A DNA stretch of 64,000 bases, from positions 44,953 through 108,952 of the forward strand of contig JADIMM010000070.1 of assembly GCA_017694795.1 (NCBI GenBank), in the 5' to 3' direction. A program made the position numbers and the translations under genes. Below are positions 25,584 through 35,751 of this stretch, in pieces. The DNA is from Candidatus Gallitreponema excrementavium (lineage in GTDB: Bacteria; Spirochaetota; Spirochaetia; Treponematales; Treponemataceae). The notes below the pieces were generated by a model. It was not told the DNA's origin. It was given only the letters and a program-made list of their open reading frames with translations, and did not search any database. Numbering within the stretch: the stretch's first letter is position 1; each line of letters begins with the position of its first letter.

Positions 25584-26834
25584 ATGAAAAAAATTCTTAT
25601 TGTAGGAGCCGGAACCGCAGGTATAACAGCAGCCGCAGAATTAAGAACCTTACATCCGGAAAATGAACTGGAAATAACGATTCTTAGTAATGAGCTGAAA
25701 AATGATTATTCAAGGATCAGGCTTCCTGAAATTGTTGAAGGAATTTCCCAAAGGGATGACATAATAATTCATACAGAGCAATGGTTTGAATCAAAAAAAA
25801 TTAAAATCGAGGCTCCTGTTGAAGCAACAAAAATAGACCGGGAAAACAAAGTTGTCACTGCCGTAAAATCAGGAGTGGAATCACGGCACCCCTATGACGC
25901 TTTAATTCTTGCTACAGGAGCATCGTCTTTTACACCAGGGATGCCTTCCCCGGACAATCCCAATTCAGACTCCCTTTTTGCCCTCAGGACTTTAGGGGAC
26001 AGCGAGAAACTCAGAAAGCGGATTTTAAAATACACAGACAGTGCTGCAGTCATGGGAGGAGGTTTATTGGGCTTGGAGGCAGCCCGGGCCTTAAAAAAAT
26101 CAGGGGTTAAACGAGTCCATGTACTGGAAACTGCCCCAAGACTTTTACCCAGGCAGATGGATTCAAAGGCTTCCGGGATGTTGGAAAAATATCTTGAGTC
26201 TGAAGGGCTCATAATTCACACCGGCGTAAATATTGATACAAATGCTTTCAGTACCACTTCCCCATCTGATGTTTTGGAACCACTATGCAATGATTCGGTA
26301 CAAACCATTGTTTATTCCATGGGAGTGAGAAGTAATAAAAAAATTGCTGAAGAAGCCGGCATTAAATGTGGAAAAGCCATAATCATTGACGGAACAACTG
26401 CCACCTCGGATCCCTTTATTTTTGCTGCAGGTGACTGTGCAGAATTTGAGGGCATTTCCTGGTGTATTGTACCGGCGGCCATAGAACAGGGAAAAAAAGC
26501 CGGTCAATTTGCTGCCAAACAGCTTTTTCCCGGGGACAATAGTCCTGAACCTTACAGCCAGACAATTCCCCGCACCACATTGAAAGTAGGCAAAAAAGAA
26601 GCTGTTTCCGCAGGAAAGGCAATTCTTTCACCGGAGGAAGAAAACAGCGGAAAATGGAGGATTTATTACCCGGAAAAATACTCAACTGATGATTTATATT
26701 TGAGACTTGTAATAAATACCTCTGACGACACAATAGCCGGAGCCTTGGTTTACGGGAATGAAGGAATAAGCCGCACGTGGCTTTCCCTGCTTCAAAAAAG
26801 CCAGGGAAAACCCTGCCCCCAGGAATGGCTCTGA
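25584..26834 (+). CDS. FAD/NAD(P)-dependent oxidoreductase
   Basis: Pyridine nucleotide-disulfide oxidoreductase family, 416 residues, resembling rubredoxin or NADH:acceptor reductases. FAD site at residues 5-18 (IVGAGTAGITAAAEL), NAD site in VMGGGLLGLEAARAL, and the second FAD motif FAAGDCAEFEG. No CxxxxC redox pair is present, so electrons pass straight from FAD to a partner. The C-terminal ~80 residues form the usual interface domain. No rubredoxin or oxidase gene is adjacent. Role in oxygen or redox-stress handling is inference. GGAG lies about 10 bases before the ATG. Confidence 0.85.
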   Translation: MKKILIVGAGTAGITAAAELRTLHPENELEITILSNELKNDYSRIRLPEIVEGISQRDDIIIHTEQWFESKKIKIEAPVEATKIDRENKVVTAVKSGVESRHPYDALILATGASSFTPGMPSPDNPNSDSLFALRTLGDSEKLRKRILKYTDSAAVMGGGLLGLEAARALKKSGVKRVHVLETAPRLLPRQMDSKASGMLEKYLESEGLIIHTGVNIDTNAFSTTSPSDVLEPLCNDSVQTIVYSMGVRSNKKIAEEAGIKCGKAIIIDGTTATSDPFIFAAGDCAEFEGISWCIVPAAIEQGKKAGQFAAKQLFPGDNSPEPYSQTIPRTTLKVGKKEAVSAGKAILSPEEENSGKWRIYYPEKYSTDDLYLRLVINTSDDTIAGALVYGNEGISRTWLSLLQKSQGKPCPQEWL

Positions 26835-27002
26835 TTTTTTACGGGGTGTTACAAGTAAAATGCAGCACCCTGGAATCATTTCTTTTTCATTTTATTGCAA
26901 AAATACAATCTGCCTGGACTTTTTGTCCCTGGTTTATAGCAAAAAAAACTTACAGTGTGTACAATCCCCGTAAAACATCTTAATCTTTAAAGGAACAAAT
27001 AA

Positions 27003-28040
27003 ATGACTTTCTTTTCCCCAGTATTAAAAAAACTTCCCGGAGTTTTGCTTTGTCTGGTACTTTCCATTCCGGCTTATTTTTTAGGTATCTGGCTTCCTGT
27101 TGTTGGAGGCCCTGTCTTTGGAATCCTTTTGGGCATGGTGGTAACACTATTTATTAAAGATAAGACATTTATACAGGCCGGAATGAGCTATACCTCAAAA
27201 AAAATTCTTCAGTATGCAGTAATTCTTTTGGGATTTGGAATGAATATTTCGGCTGTTCTGGAAAAAGGTGCCCAGTCACTTCCAATTATCCTTGTAACCA
27301 TAGGAACAGCATTAATTACAGGTTTTATTGTTTCAAAAATTCTTAAAATCAAAAAAAATGTAGGTATTCTTGTTTCAGTCGGATCTTCTATATGCGGAGG
27401 CTCAGCGATTGCAGCCGCCGCCCCGGTAATAAATGCCCAGGATGATGAAATTGCCCAATCAATTTCAGTAATATTTCTCTTTAATATTCTTGCCGCCTTG
27501 TTGTTTCCTACATTGGGTGATGTTCTCAAACTGTCAAACGAAGGTTTTGGAATTTTTGCAGGTACAGCAGTAAATGATACTTCTTCTGTGACGGCAGCAG
27601 CCAGTGCCTGGGACGGAATACACAACAGCAATACATTGGAAGATGCCACAATCGTAAAATTAACCCGCACTCTCGCCATAATTCCAATAACACTGGTGCT
27701 GGCACTTCTTCAAATATTACAGGAAAAGAACAGAAAAAACACAGGTGACAATGAGGTTACCGGTTCCTATAGCCTTATTAAAATTTTCCCATGGTTTGTC
27801 ATATGGTTCCTTGCAGCTTCTTTGATTACGACATTCTTTAACCTACCGGTTTCCCTTATAAATGCACTGAAATGGCTCAGTAAGTTTTTTATAATTATGG
27901 CAATGACAGCAATCGGGCTCAATACCAACATTATAAAATTGGTAAAAACCGGCGGCAAACCCATAGTACTAGGTTTTATCTGTTGGATTTTAATCACTGC
28001 ATCAAGTCTCGCAATGCAGCATTGGCTCGGCATTTGGTGA
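27003..28040 (+). CDS. YeiH-family putative sulfate exporter
   Basis: Membrane protein of 345 residues with about ten hydrophobic segments, matching the YeiH/UPF0324 family. Family hallmarks are the [14 protein letters not shown] stretch, [18 protein letters not shown] and [16 protein letters not shown]. Members are annotated as putative sulfate or anion exporters, without firm proof for this group. AAAGGA lies about 9 bases before the ATG. A 168-base gap from the oxidoreductase, with no clear terminator or strong promoter, leaves it open whether the two are co-transcribed. Confidence 0.85.
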   Translation: MTFFSPVLKKLPGVLLCLVLSIPAYFLGIWLPVVGGPVFGILLGMVVTLFIKDKTFIQAGMSYTSKKILQYAVILLGFGMNISAVLEKGAQSLPIILVTIGTALITGFIVSKILKIKKNVGILVSVGSSICGGSAIAAAAPVINAQDDEIAQSISVIFLFNILAALLFPTLGDVLKLSNEGFGIFAGTAVNDTSSVTAAASAWDGIHNSNTLEDATIVKLTRTLAIIPITLVLALLQILQEKNRKNTGDNEVTGSYSLIKIFPWFVIWFLAASLITTFFNLPVSLINALKWLSKFFIIMAMTAIGLNTNIIKLVKTGGKPIVLGFICWILITASSLAMQHWLGIW

Positions 28041-28065
28041 TTTTTTGTTTTTATTGAATAATATG

Positions 28066-28074
28066 TGGTATAAT
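28066..28074 (+). promoter_or_regulatory. Extended -10 promoter of the uridine-kinase-like gene
   Basis: TGGTATAAT, a perfect extended -10, with TTGTTT as a weak -35 18 bases upstream. It lies 26 bases before the ATG. Confidence 0.6.
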
Positions 28075-28100
28075 AAAAGAAAAATGCAGGGAGAATTAAA

Positions 28101-29747
28101 ATGATAAAGGTAACATTTCCTGACAACAGGACAGAAGAATTACCACCGGAAACAAAAGGTTTCCAGATACTTGACAGATTTTCAGTAAACCCCGAATCCA
28201 TTATTGCCATTAGAATAAACAATGAAATTTGTTCCTTGGATTTGCCAATCACAATCCGGGCAAATCTGGAACCCGTAACAATACAAAACAGCGACGGAAT
28301 GAATATTTACCGGCGTTCCTTGTGTTTTGTTTTGGGAACAGCTGCTTCCGAGCTGTTCCCCGAAAAAAATCTGGTAGTCGGCCACAGTCTGGGATACGGG
28401 TACTATTACACTTTGGGAAATAATGGAAAAATTTCAGAAGAGGATATTGCAAAACTTTATGAAAGAATGAAAGAAATAATCAGGGCAGATGAAGTTATAA
28501 CAACGGAGTATATTGCCTATGACGAAGCCCTTGAGCTGTTTGACAGTAAAGGTTCCTATTCCACATCCCTTATTCTTCACACATTGAGTTCTCCCAGGGT
28601 AAAAATAAACCGGTGCAGGAATTTTAAGGATATTTCTTATGCTCCTCTATGCTATAAGACAGGAATCCTTTCCGTTTTTGAGCTTGTTCCTTACCAGGAA
28701 GGTTTTCTCCTCCGTTTTCCACCTACAATACTCGTAAACAAACTTTCTGCCTTTGAGGATATACCACAGCTCTTTTCAGTATATTCGACTTATAAAAAAT
28801 GGGGAAAAGAAATAGGCGTTTCATTTGTAGGTGAACTCAATGAAAAAGTCAACTCAAAACAAATAAAAGAATTTATCGAAATTACAGAGACTTTGCAGAC
28901 AAAAAAAATCAGCGAAATTTCCGACATGATTCTTTCCAGGGAAAAGGTGAAGGTTGTATTGATTGCAGGTCCGTCAAGTTCGGGAAAAACCACCACTTCA
29001 AAGAAACTAAGTATGCAGTTAAGGGTTAATGGATATGAACCTAGGGTTATTGAGCTTGACAATTATTTTGTTGGCAGGGAAAAGACCCCAAGGGATAAGA
29101 ACGGGAACTTTGACTACGAATGTCTCGAAGCACTGGATATAGAACTTTTAAACCAGAATCTTCTTGATTTGTTTGCCGGCAGGGAAATTGAACTTCCGGC
29201 CTATGATTTTGTAAAAGGAATCCAGTATAAATCAGGGAAAAAACTGCATCTTAACGAAAAATCAATTCTTATTCTGGAGGGAATCCATGGTCTTAACGAC
29301 AAACTTACCCCCCTTATTCCCTCAGAAAAGAAATTTAAATTATATTTATCTGCATTAACCCAGCTTAACCTGGACGACCATAACCGAATCCCTACAAGGG
29401 ATAACAGGTTAATAAGGCGAATAGTAAGGGATTCGAATTTCAGGGGAAAGAATGCCGCAGACACAATTAAAATGTGGCCCAATGTTCTTGCCGGGGAAAG
29501 AAAGCATATTTTCCCCTACCAGGATAAGGCAGATGTAATGTTTAATTCAGCCCTCGATTATGAACTGGGAGTGTTGAAAGTATATGCGGAGCCCCTGTTA
29601 AGAATGGTAAAACCAACCCAAAAGGAATTTTCAGAGGCATCCAGGCTGCTTGCATTCTTAAATAATTTCCTCCCGATTTCATCTTCCTATGTGCCGGGTC
29701 AATCTATTGTCCGTGAATTTATAGGGGGAAGTGATTTTAAATACTGA
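28101..29747 (+). CDS. TGS/ThrRS-like domain fused to uridine kinase
   Basis: 548 residues in two parts. The N-terminal ~270 residues resemble the TGS and second additional domain of threonyl-tRNA synthetase (MIKVTFPDNRTEELP; LVVGHSLGYGYYY). The C-terminal part is a uridine/cytidine kinase of the P-loop type: Walker A GPSSSGKTT near residue 292, ELDNYFVGREKTPRD, ILILEGIHGLND, and the RIPTRDNRLIRRIVRD segment. Similar fusions occur in Thermotoga and spirochetes. The likely reaction is phosphorylation of uridine or another nucleoside; the role of the synthetase-like part is unknown. GGGAG lies 7 bases before the ATG. It converges with fliJ, 17 bases away. Confidence 0.85.
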   Translation: MIKVTFPDNRTEELPPETKGFQILDRFSVNPESIIAIRINNEICSLDLPITIRANLEPVTIQNSDGMNIYRRSLCFVLGTAASELFPEKNLVVGHSLGYGYYYTLGNNGKISEEDIAKLYERMKEIIRADEVITTEYIAYDEALELFDSKGSYSTSLILHTLSSPRVKINRCRNFKDISYAPLCYKTGILSVFELVPYQEGFLLRFPPTILVNKLSAFEDIPQLFSVYSTYKKWGKEIGVSFVGELNEKVNSKQIKEFIEITETLQTKKISEISDMILSREKVKVVLIAGPSSSGKTTTSKKLSMQLRVNGYEPRVIELDNYFVGREKTPRDKNGNFDYECLEALDIELLNQNLLDLFAGREIELPAYDFVKGIQYKSGKKLHLNEKSILILEGIHGLNDKLTPLIPSEKKFKLYLSALTQLNLDDHNRIPTRDNRLIRRIVRDSNFRGKNAADTIKMWPNVLAGERKHIFPYQDKADVMFNSALDYELGVLKVYAEPLLRMVKPTQKEFSEASRLLAFLNNFLPISSSYVPGQSIVREFIGGSDFKY

Positions 29748-29764
29748 AAATAACTGATTAACAA

Positions 29765-30187
29765 TCAATATTTATGAGAGTTTATTATGTCATCAAGGAC
29801 ATTATCCTGTTCCCTGGTGACATTTTTTTTATATTCATTCATGGCTTTTTCCTTAAGATTTTCCAAAACTTTGAGTTCTTTATGAGCTTCTATGTACAGT
29901 TTACGCTTTTCTTCTACCACTAATTTTGCAGCAGTTATCTGCTTAAGCAGGTCTTCTTTTTTCGTATTCAGAAATAAAGTATAGTTTTCAAGCTGGGATA
30001 AATCGTTGATATCGGAAAGACCTGAATATTTTAATGGTATTTCACTGTAAAGGACCGCAATATTATTCAATTCCCCTTCCAGTACCTCAAGGCGGGAAAC
30101 AGCTTTTCCCAGCTCGATTTCAGCCTCATCGTTTTTATATTTTCTCACAGATAAAACCTTATCCAAGGGAAATTCAAATTTCTTCAA
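29765..30187 (-). CDS. fliJ: Flagellar export chaperone FliJ
   Basis: 140 residues, almost entirely a charged helical coiled coil, starting with the family-like KFEFPLDKVLSVRKYKNDEAEIELG. FliJ escorts export substrates and couples the FliI ATPase to the export gate. The position after fliI (15-base gap) supports the call. The start is TTG with GGGGG 7-8 bases upstream. It is the last gene of the 22-kb minus-strand run. No terminator is visible before the convergent neighbour. Confidence 0.85.
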   Translation of the reverse strand: MKKFEFPLDKVLSVRKYKNDEAEIELGKAVSRLEVLEGELNNIAVLYSEIPLKYSGLSDINDLSQLENYTLFLNTKKEDLLKQITAAKLVVEEKRKLYIEAHKELKVLENLKEKAMNEYKKNVTREQDNVLDDIINSHKY

Positions 30188-30202
30188 AATTTACCCCCAA
30201 AA

Positions 30203-31588
30203 TCAAGTTTCCTGTTCCTGAAGTTTTTTGGTTCTTGATTCCCCGATGTTTAAAGAACACTCACCGGGAGGTATTTCAGTTTCTGCGAGCACAGACAGTT
30301 TCTTTAAGGTATCCTCCAAAGGGGCTTTGTCATTTACATCCTGGTTAAGAAACATTTCTATGTCATTGTGTTTTGATATTGCCAAATCCACCTCAGGATT
30401 AGAACCTTTTTGGTAGGCTCCGGCATTTATCATGTCTTCTATACTGTCATAGGCAGCCATAAGCCTTTTTATCAGAGCCGCAGATTTTTGGCTGAAAGGG
30501 CCTGATACACGGTTTGACAGACGGGAAATGCTAGAAAGAATATCAATAGCCGGATAATGATAACGGTTTGCCAGTTTTCTGCTCAAAACTATATGACCGT
30601 CAAGAATTCCCCTGACTGTATCGGCTATAGGCTCATCCATATCATCACCGTCAACAAGGACTGTATAAAAACCGGTTATACTGCCCCTGTCAGAAGTTCC
30701 GCTGCGTTCCAGAAGTTTTGGAAGTATTTCAAATACTGAGGGGGTATAGCCTCTTTGGGCAGGGGGTTCCCCGATTGCAAGCCCGATTTCCCTTTGGGCT
30801 TTTGCAAAACGGGTTACGGAATCAAACATAAGCATAACATTCTTGCCCTGATCTCTAAAGTACTCGGCAACAGCTGTTGCAACATAGGCTCCCCTGAGTC
30901 TTGCAATAGGAGGCCTGTCAGAAGTGGCCACAACAACCACCGATTTGGCAAGACCTTCTTTTCCCAAATCATTTTCGATAAAGTCAACGACTTCCCGGCC
31001 CCGCTCTCCTATAAGTGCGATAACATTTATGTCTGCATTTGTATTACGTGCAATCATGCCAAGAAGTGTAGACTTTCCTACACCGGAGCCTGCAAAAATT
31101 CCAAGACGCTGGCCTGATCCACAGGGAAGGAGGGCATCAATAGCCCTTACACCGGTAACAATACGCTGTTTAATCGGCTTTCGTTTCATGGGGTCAGGCG
31201 GCGATGCAAGGGCTGGATAATGGGTTGCTGATACAATTTCACCTTTGTTATCATAGGCTTTGCCCATTCCGTCCAATACCCGGCCTAAAAGATTATTGCC
31301 CACCGGAACATCAAGAACATTACCACAGGCAATGACTTTACAGCCGATTTCCAGGCCCTGCACATCTTCATAAGCCATAAGCTGGACAATGCGGCCTTTA
31401 AGCCCTACAACCTCGGCATAAACGGCTCCGGTTCCCCTGGGAATCATTATCTGGCATACTTCACCAATTACAGACTGCGGTCCCTGGGACTCAATAAGCA
31501 TCCCCTGAACCTTTGTAACGGTTCCGGTATATTTTATGGGGTCTGTATCTTCTATGGCTGTAAGATATTTATCAAATATATCAATCAT
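30203..31588 (-). CDS. fliI: Flagellar export ATPase FliI
   Basis: F1-beta-like hexameric ATPase that powers unfolding and entry of flagellar export substrates. 461 residues from this ATG. Walker A is AGSGVGKST near residue 165, Walker B is in NVMLMFDSVTRFA, and RGYTPSVFEILPKLLERSG is the conserved family block. The ATG at 31588 is preferred over the TTG two codons upstream. It lies 11 bases after the fliH stop. Its partners FliH and FliJ flank it. Confidence 0.95.
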   Translation of the reverse strand: MIDIFDKYLTAIEDTDPIKYTGTVTKVQGMLIESQGPQSVIGEVCQIMIPRGTGAVYAEVVGLKGRIVQLMAYEDVQGLEIGCKVIACGNVLDVPVGNNLLGRVLDGMGKAYDNKGEIVSATHYPALASPPDPMKRKPIKQRIVTGVRAIDALLPCGSGQRLGIFAGSGVGKSTLLGMIARNTNADINVIALIGERGREVVDFIENDLGKEGLAKSVVVVATSDRPPIARLRGAYVATAVAEYFRDQGKNVMLMFDSVTRFAKAQREIGLAIGEPPAQRGYTPSVFEILPKLLERSGTSDRGSITGFYTVLVDGDDMDEPIADTVRGILDGHIVLSRKLANRYHYPAIDILSSISRLSNRVSGPFSQKSAALIKRLMAAYDSIEDMINAGAYQKGSNPEVDLAISKHNDIEMFLNQDVNDKAPLEDTLKKLSVLAETEIPPGECSLNIGESRTKKLQEQET

Positions 31589-31599
31589 AAACAACCCGG

Positions 31600-32532
31600 C
31601 TAAGCATCATTTACAGAAACAGTTTTTGCCTTAGACCTTATGGGAGAAACTTCAAGAATCCTCTGCTCCAGTTCATTAAGCTGGCTGGAGATTTTTGCAT
31701 CGATTTCTCCAAAATCCGTCTCTATGATACAACCACCCTGATCAACGGTAGAATCTTCGATAACCGAAATATTCTTTACATTTTCCACTGCAGAAAGAAA
31801 ATCTTTTATATGCTGGGTTGTCAGCTGTAAATCAGCAAGATTTACTCTTATTGTTACATCACCCCGGCCCTTTACTTTGCGTAATGCCTGGACAGCATTT
31901 GCTACAATGACATTTTTTTGATTTTCGGATATAACTTTTACGACCTTTCTTGTCATCAAAAGCACAAGATTTATTATCTGTTGCTCAGTTTCAGAAAGAA
32001 TCTCGGAACGTTTATCCATTGTTTTTTCTATAAGAACATGAAGCCTGTCCACAAGTCTTTGGGCTTCAGCCTTTCCCTCGGTAAAGCCTGCTTCCCGTCC
32101 CTTCTCAAAACCGTCCTTATATCCGGTTTCTTCCTGGGACTTTGTCCTCTGCTCTGCATCAGCAATTATCTTTGCGGCATTATCTTCTGCTTCTTTTTTT
32201 ATTCTGACGGCTTCATCTTCTGCCTGCTGCTTTATGACCTGGGCCTGGGAAGTCTTTCGTTTTACTTCCTCAAAAGCCGCCTCTTCAGCCTGTTTTTTTA
32301 TATTTTCGGCATCAACATTGGCCTGAGTAATCATCTCCTGTTTTCGTATTTCCCAGTCTTTTGAAAACTTCTCTGCTTCCTGCTTTAGGTCTTCAACAGT
32401 AGGGCCTTCGTAAACGGGGACTTCTTCTACAACTTCCGGCTCCTCGGCTGGAGTAAACTGTTTTGACAACCCCAAAAGAACCTTTTCATCTGACTTCTTA
32501 ACCTCTGTACTTTTAAAAACAGTCTTTGCCAT
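31600..32532 (-). CDS. fliH: Flagellar assembly protein FliH
   Basis: 310 residues. It regulates FliI and tethers it to the C-ring. An acidic N-terminal ~50 residues lead to a long Lys/Glu/Ala coiled coil (about 45-170), then a conserved C-terminal domain ([49 protein letters not shown]). Longer than enteric FliH (~235), mostly through the coiled coil, as is usual in spirochetes. It lies 12 bases after fliG. Confidence 0.9.
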   Translation of the reverse strand: MAKTVFKSTEVKKSDEKVLLGLSKQFTPAEEPEVVEEVPVYEGPTVEDLKQEAEKFSKDWEIRKQEMITQANVDAENIKKQAEEAAFEEVKRKTSQAQVIKQQAEDEAVRIKKEAEDNAAKIIADAEQRTKSQEETGYKDGFEKGREAGFTEGKAEAQRLVDRLHVLIEKTMDKRSEILSETEQQIINLVLLMTRKVVKVISENQKNVIVANAVQALRKVKGRGDVTIRVNLADLQLTTQHIKDFLSAVENVKNISVIEDSTVDQGGCIIETDFGEIDAKISSQLNELEQRILEVSPIRSKAKTVSVNDA

Positions 32533-32544
32533 ATTACACCAGCC

Positions 32545-33609
32545 TTAAACCAATACTTCGTCTTCGCCATTTCTGGCAATAACGATTTCACCGGCATCTT
32601 CAAGATGTCTGATTATAGAAACTATCTTCTGCTGTGCTTCTTCAACATCCTTTAACCGCACAGGACCCATGTATTCCATATCTTCTTTTAACATACTGGC
32701 GGCACGCTTTGACATATTGCGGTATATCTTATCCTGAACTTCGGCATCCACAGATTTAAGAGCCTTTGCCAGTTCCTGACCATCGACCTCCCTGAGAACT
32801 TTCTGAATGGAGCGGTCATCAAGCATAACAATATCTTCGAATACAAACATTCTTTTCTTAATTTCCTCAGCCAAATCAGGGTCTTCATCTTCAAGAGCTT
32901 CAATAATGGATTTCTCAGAAGAACGGTCTACCAGGTTAAGTATTTCAACGATACTTTCAACACCACCGGCGGCAGTATAGTCTTCGCTGGAAAGGGTGGA
33001 AAGTTTTTTCTCCAAAACCCTTTCAACTTCCCTTAAAATATCCGGGCTGGTTCTGTCCATGGTGGCTATACGCCGGGCAACATCACTCTGAATCTCATCC
33101 GGCAACCCCTGGAGTATTACAGAAGCCTTATTCGGCTCAAGATAAGCCAGAATCAAAGCTATTGTCTGGGGATGTTCCTGCTGTATAAAGTTTAAAAGAT
33201 GGGCTGGATCCGTACGCCGGATAAAATCAAATGGACGCACCTGAAGGGAGCTGGTAAGCCGGTTAATAATATCAATAGCCTTTTGGCTGCCCAATGATTT
33301 TTCCAACAACTCCCTGGCATACTCAATACCACCCGTAGATATAAAATTCTGGGCAGCCATCAAATCCTGAAATTCCTGAAGAATTGCGTCCTTGTATTCT
33401 GCCTCCACATTCTCCAAACGGGCTATTTCAAAGGTCAAGGTCTCTATTTCATCTTCCCTAAGATGCTTGAATATTTCAGAAGATATATCAGAACCGACAG
33501 AAACCAGAAAAATAGCAGCTTTCTGTCTTCCTGTAAGTGACTTAATATCCTTTGCTTTTTTTGAATTGGAAGGTGCACTCGGTTTAGGTTTACTCTGTTG
33601 TACTGCCAT
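32545..33609 (-). CDS. fliG: Flagellar motor switch protein FliG (FliG2)
   Basis: 354 residues, the standard rotor FliG that binds FliF at one end and the stator at the other. A basic N-terminal tail precedes SLTGRQKAAIFLVSVG. The middle domain contains EHPQTIALILAYLEP, the EHPQ motif that contacts FliM. The C-terminal torque domain is complete (RMFVFEDIVMLDDRSIQKVL, with alternating charges). This sets it apart from the extended FliG1 at 20108-21832. GGAGG lies 7 bases before the ATG, and the fliF stop is one base upstream. Confidence 0.97.
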   Translation of the reverse strand: MAVQQSKPKPSAPSNSKKAKDIKSLTGRQKAAIFLVSVGSDISSEIFKHLREDEIETLTFEIARLENVEAEYKDAILQEFQDLMAAQNFISTGGIEYARELLEKSLGSQKAIDIINRLTSSLQVRPFDFIRRTDPAHLLNFIQQEHPQTIALILAYLEPNKASVILQGLPDEIQSDVARRIATMDRTSPDILREVERVLEKKLSTLSSEDYTAAGGVESIVEILNLVDRSSEKSIIEALEDEDPDLAEEIKKRMFVFEDIVMLDDRSIQKVLREVDGQELAKALKSVDAEVQDKIYRNMSKRAASMLKEDMEYMGPVRLKDVEEAQQKIVSIIRHLEDAGEIVIARNGEDEVLV

Positions 33610-33610
33610 T

Positions 33611-35320
33611 TTATTCCTCCATCAACCATGTTCTGATAAGAAGTGCCACATCTTCAGGATGCTCTTTGGCCATATTGATTGCATTTTCCTGCAACTCCAG
33701 CCGTTTTCTTTCTTCAACAGACATTGAAACTTCCATTCCGGCCTGTTCTGCCTCCCAAAGCCGTCTTTCCCTTTCCGCCTGCTGCAGTCTCTGTCTTTCT
33801 TCCTCTTTAAGCCTTCTGCGGCGCTCTATCTCCCTCATAATAAGCCTTGAGACTACAAAGATAACAAGTATAATTGTAAAACCAATCATTACATACAGGA
33901 TTATTTTTTCAGTCTGCTGTTCTTTTAAGAACGCTGCATCTGCCTCTGCAAATTCCGGGTCTCTGTAAAATTTAATATTTGTAACCGTTACAGAATCCCC
34001 CCGCTTTACATCATATCCGATGGCATCCTGAATAAGTTTTTCTGTATCCTGGATTTCCTGGGTCGTCAATGGTGTATATTCCCTTTCCCTGGAACCATCC
34101 GGATTTACAATCGGCCTTCCGTTTTCATCTGTCTTTATCTTCCAGGTTCCGTCAATATTTACAGATACAGTGACCTTGTTAACTTTCGGACTGCGCTTTG
34201 TACTTATGTTACGGCTGTTTATTTCTTCGTTTTTTGTCACAATGGACTGCTCTGTCATTCCGTATAGGTTTGATGAATCTTTGTATACAGGGGCTGTCTG
34301 TCCTTCCATACCGCTGGGTCCCTCAGGATTGTATCCGGTTCCCTGCCACCTGGTTGTGGCTGTCTGGGAGGAACGGGTAACAGACATTGCAAATTCACTG
34401 TCATCGTAGGGGGTCGTGGGATCATCTTCTTTTACCGTAATAGGGTAAAACTCGGTGGCAGTTATTTCTTCCTTGGACATATCCATGTATATGTTTACAT
34501 TCAAGTCCCTGACACGGTCTTCACCGTATGTTCTCTGGAGGGCTGTGAGAACTTTGGCCTTATATTCAGCTTCCTTTGCAGAAATAAGTTTCTGCTGTTT
34601 TTCTGTCAGGGTAAGCTCGTCAAAATCCGCCATTCCTTCAAAATCATTTAGAATTTTTCCGGTAAGGGAATCACTTATTACAATATTTTCTGCCGTTAAG
34701 CCGTCCACTGCGTATATTACAAGTTTCTGGATACCTTCGATTTTTTTCCGGTTTGTAGTTATATCACTGCCGGGCCTGGCACTTATCAACACACTGGCCT
34801 TTACCGGTTCCCGTTCCGAAGCAAACAAAACATCTTTAGGGAATGTAATAATAACGGTAGCATCATCCACATCATCAAGAGCCTCTATATGCCGGGTAAC
34901 CATTGTCGTTATTGCCTGCTGTAAATTTACATCGTTCTGGAAATCTGATTGAGTCCAACTATCCCTGTTAAAAATATCCCAAGGGGAAGTATCCTGGGGA
35001 ACCAGGTCTTCCCTGATAAGAATTGAACGCATACGGCGTGCTGTAGATTCATCCTGCACCATAATAACATTATTTGCAGAAACCGTGGCCCGCACATTCT
35101 CTTCGTCCAAGCGGACAAGAATCCTGTCCCTGAGATTTTCATCGTTTATCGACGTGTTTAAGATTGGGACCATCGTTGGCGAAGAAGAAACAGTAAACAA
35201 TGCTATTATCCCGGCTATGACCCCCACTACGATCAGCCCGAGAATAACTTTCTGGACAACGGTTATTTTTCCCCAAACCGTCTTAATTTTCTCTAATAGC
35301 TTTTTGAGCCATTCGTTCAT
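33611..35320 (-). CDS. fliF: Flagellar MS-ring protein FliF
   Basis: 569 residues forming the membrane ring of the basal body. Two membrane helices: about 20-42 (KVILGLIVVGVIAGIIALF) and 440-462 (KIILYVMIGFTIILVIFVV). The periplasmic part between them carries the ring-building motifs, including ALQRTYGEDRVRDLNVNIYMD. The C-terminal tail binds FliG. The ATG at 35320 has a strong AAGGAGG 6-7 bases upstream; the ten-residue upstream extension is rejected. Order fliE-fliF-fliG is conserved. Confidence 0.97.
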   Translation of the reverse strand: MNEWLKKLLEKIKTVWGKITVVQKVILGLIVVGVIAGIIALFTVSSSPTMVPILNTSINDENLRDRILVRLDEENVRATVSANNVIMVQDESTARRMRSILIREDLVPQDTSPWDIFNRDSWTQSDFQNDVNLQQAITTMVTRHIEALDDVDDATVIITFPKDVLFASEREPVKASVLISARPGSDITTNRKKIEGIQKLVIYAVDGLTAENIVISDSLTGKILNDFEGMADFDELTLTEKQQKLISAKEAEYKAKVLTALQRTYGEDRVRDLNVNIYMDMSKEEITATEFYPITVKEDDPTTPYDDSEFAMSVTRSSQTATTRWQGTGYNPEGPSGMEGQTAPVYKDSSNLYGMTEQSIVTKNEEINSRNISTKRSPKVNKVTVSVNIDGTWKIKTDENGRPIVNPDGSREREYTPLTTQEIQDTEKLIQDAIGYDVKRGDSVTVTNIKFYRDPEFAEADAAFLKEQQTEKIILYVMIGFTIILVIFVVSRLIMREIERRRRLKEEERQRLQQAERERRLWEAEQAGMEVSMSVEERKRLELQENAINMAKEHPEDVALLIRTWLMEE

Positions 35321-35385
35321 GAACCCCTCCTTCCTGAACGAATAAGACAAAGCTGCCGGGCTTTAATCAGGCACCCCGGTCAGTT

Positions 35386-35751
35386 TTATCTCGTTGTAGT
35401 AATCTCATTCCATCCTTTTACCAGCCGGTCAAGAACGGTACTTGTTAAACTAAGGGACAGGCTTGCCTTAGCCATAGCCGTAGTTACATCGTGAACATCA
35501 ACAGAATCCGGATCTGTTATTATTTTTTCTGCCATTCCGGAACTGGCCTGCTGGTAGCTGTTAACCTCGTCAAAGGCTTTTAACAGAACCTGGTCAAAAC
35601 TGGTAGTTTCCGGTCTTACAGTACTTTCTATCATGTCGGTATTGGATACCATTTTGTCCCTTTGGGAAGAAACTTTTCCACTGTTGAAATGGTTGGAATT
35701 AGTGGCTGTCATTTCAAGCTGTCCAACCTGCGAAGCACTTACAAAGTTCAT
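35386..35751 (-). CDS. fliE: Flagellar hook-basal body protein FliE
   Basis: 121 residues, joining the MS ring to the rod. The C-terminal two-thirds match FliE (SFDQVLLKAFDEVNSYQQ; VHDVTTAMAKASLSLSLTS). The N-terminal ~45 residues are polar and variable. Its ATG shares the last base of the flgC stop (TAATG), so translation is coupled. There is no signal peptide, as expected for a type III export substrate. Confidence 0.93.
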   Translation of the reverse strand: MNFVSASQVGQLEMTATNSNHFNSGKVSSQRDKMVSNTDMIESTVRPETTSFDQVLLKAFDEVNSYQQASSGMAEKIITDPDSVDVHDVTTAMAKASLSLSLTSTVLDRLVKGWNEITTTR

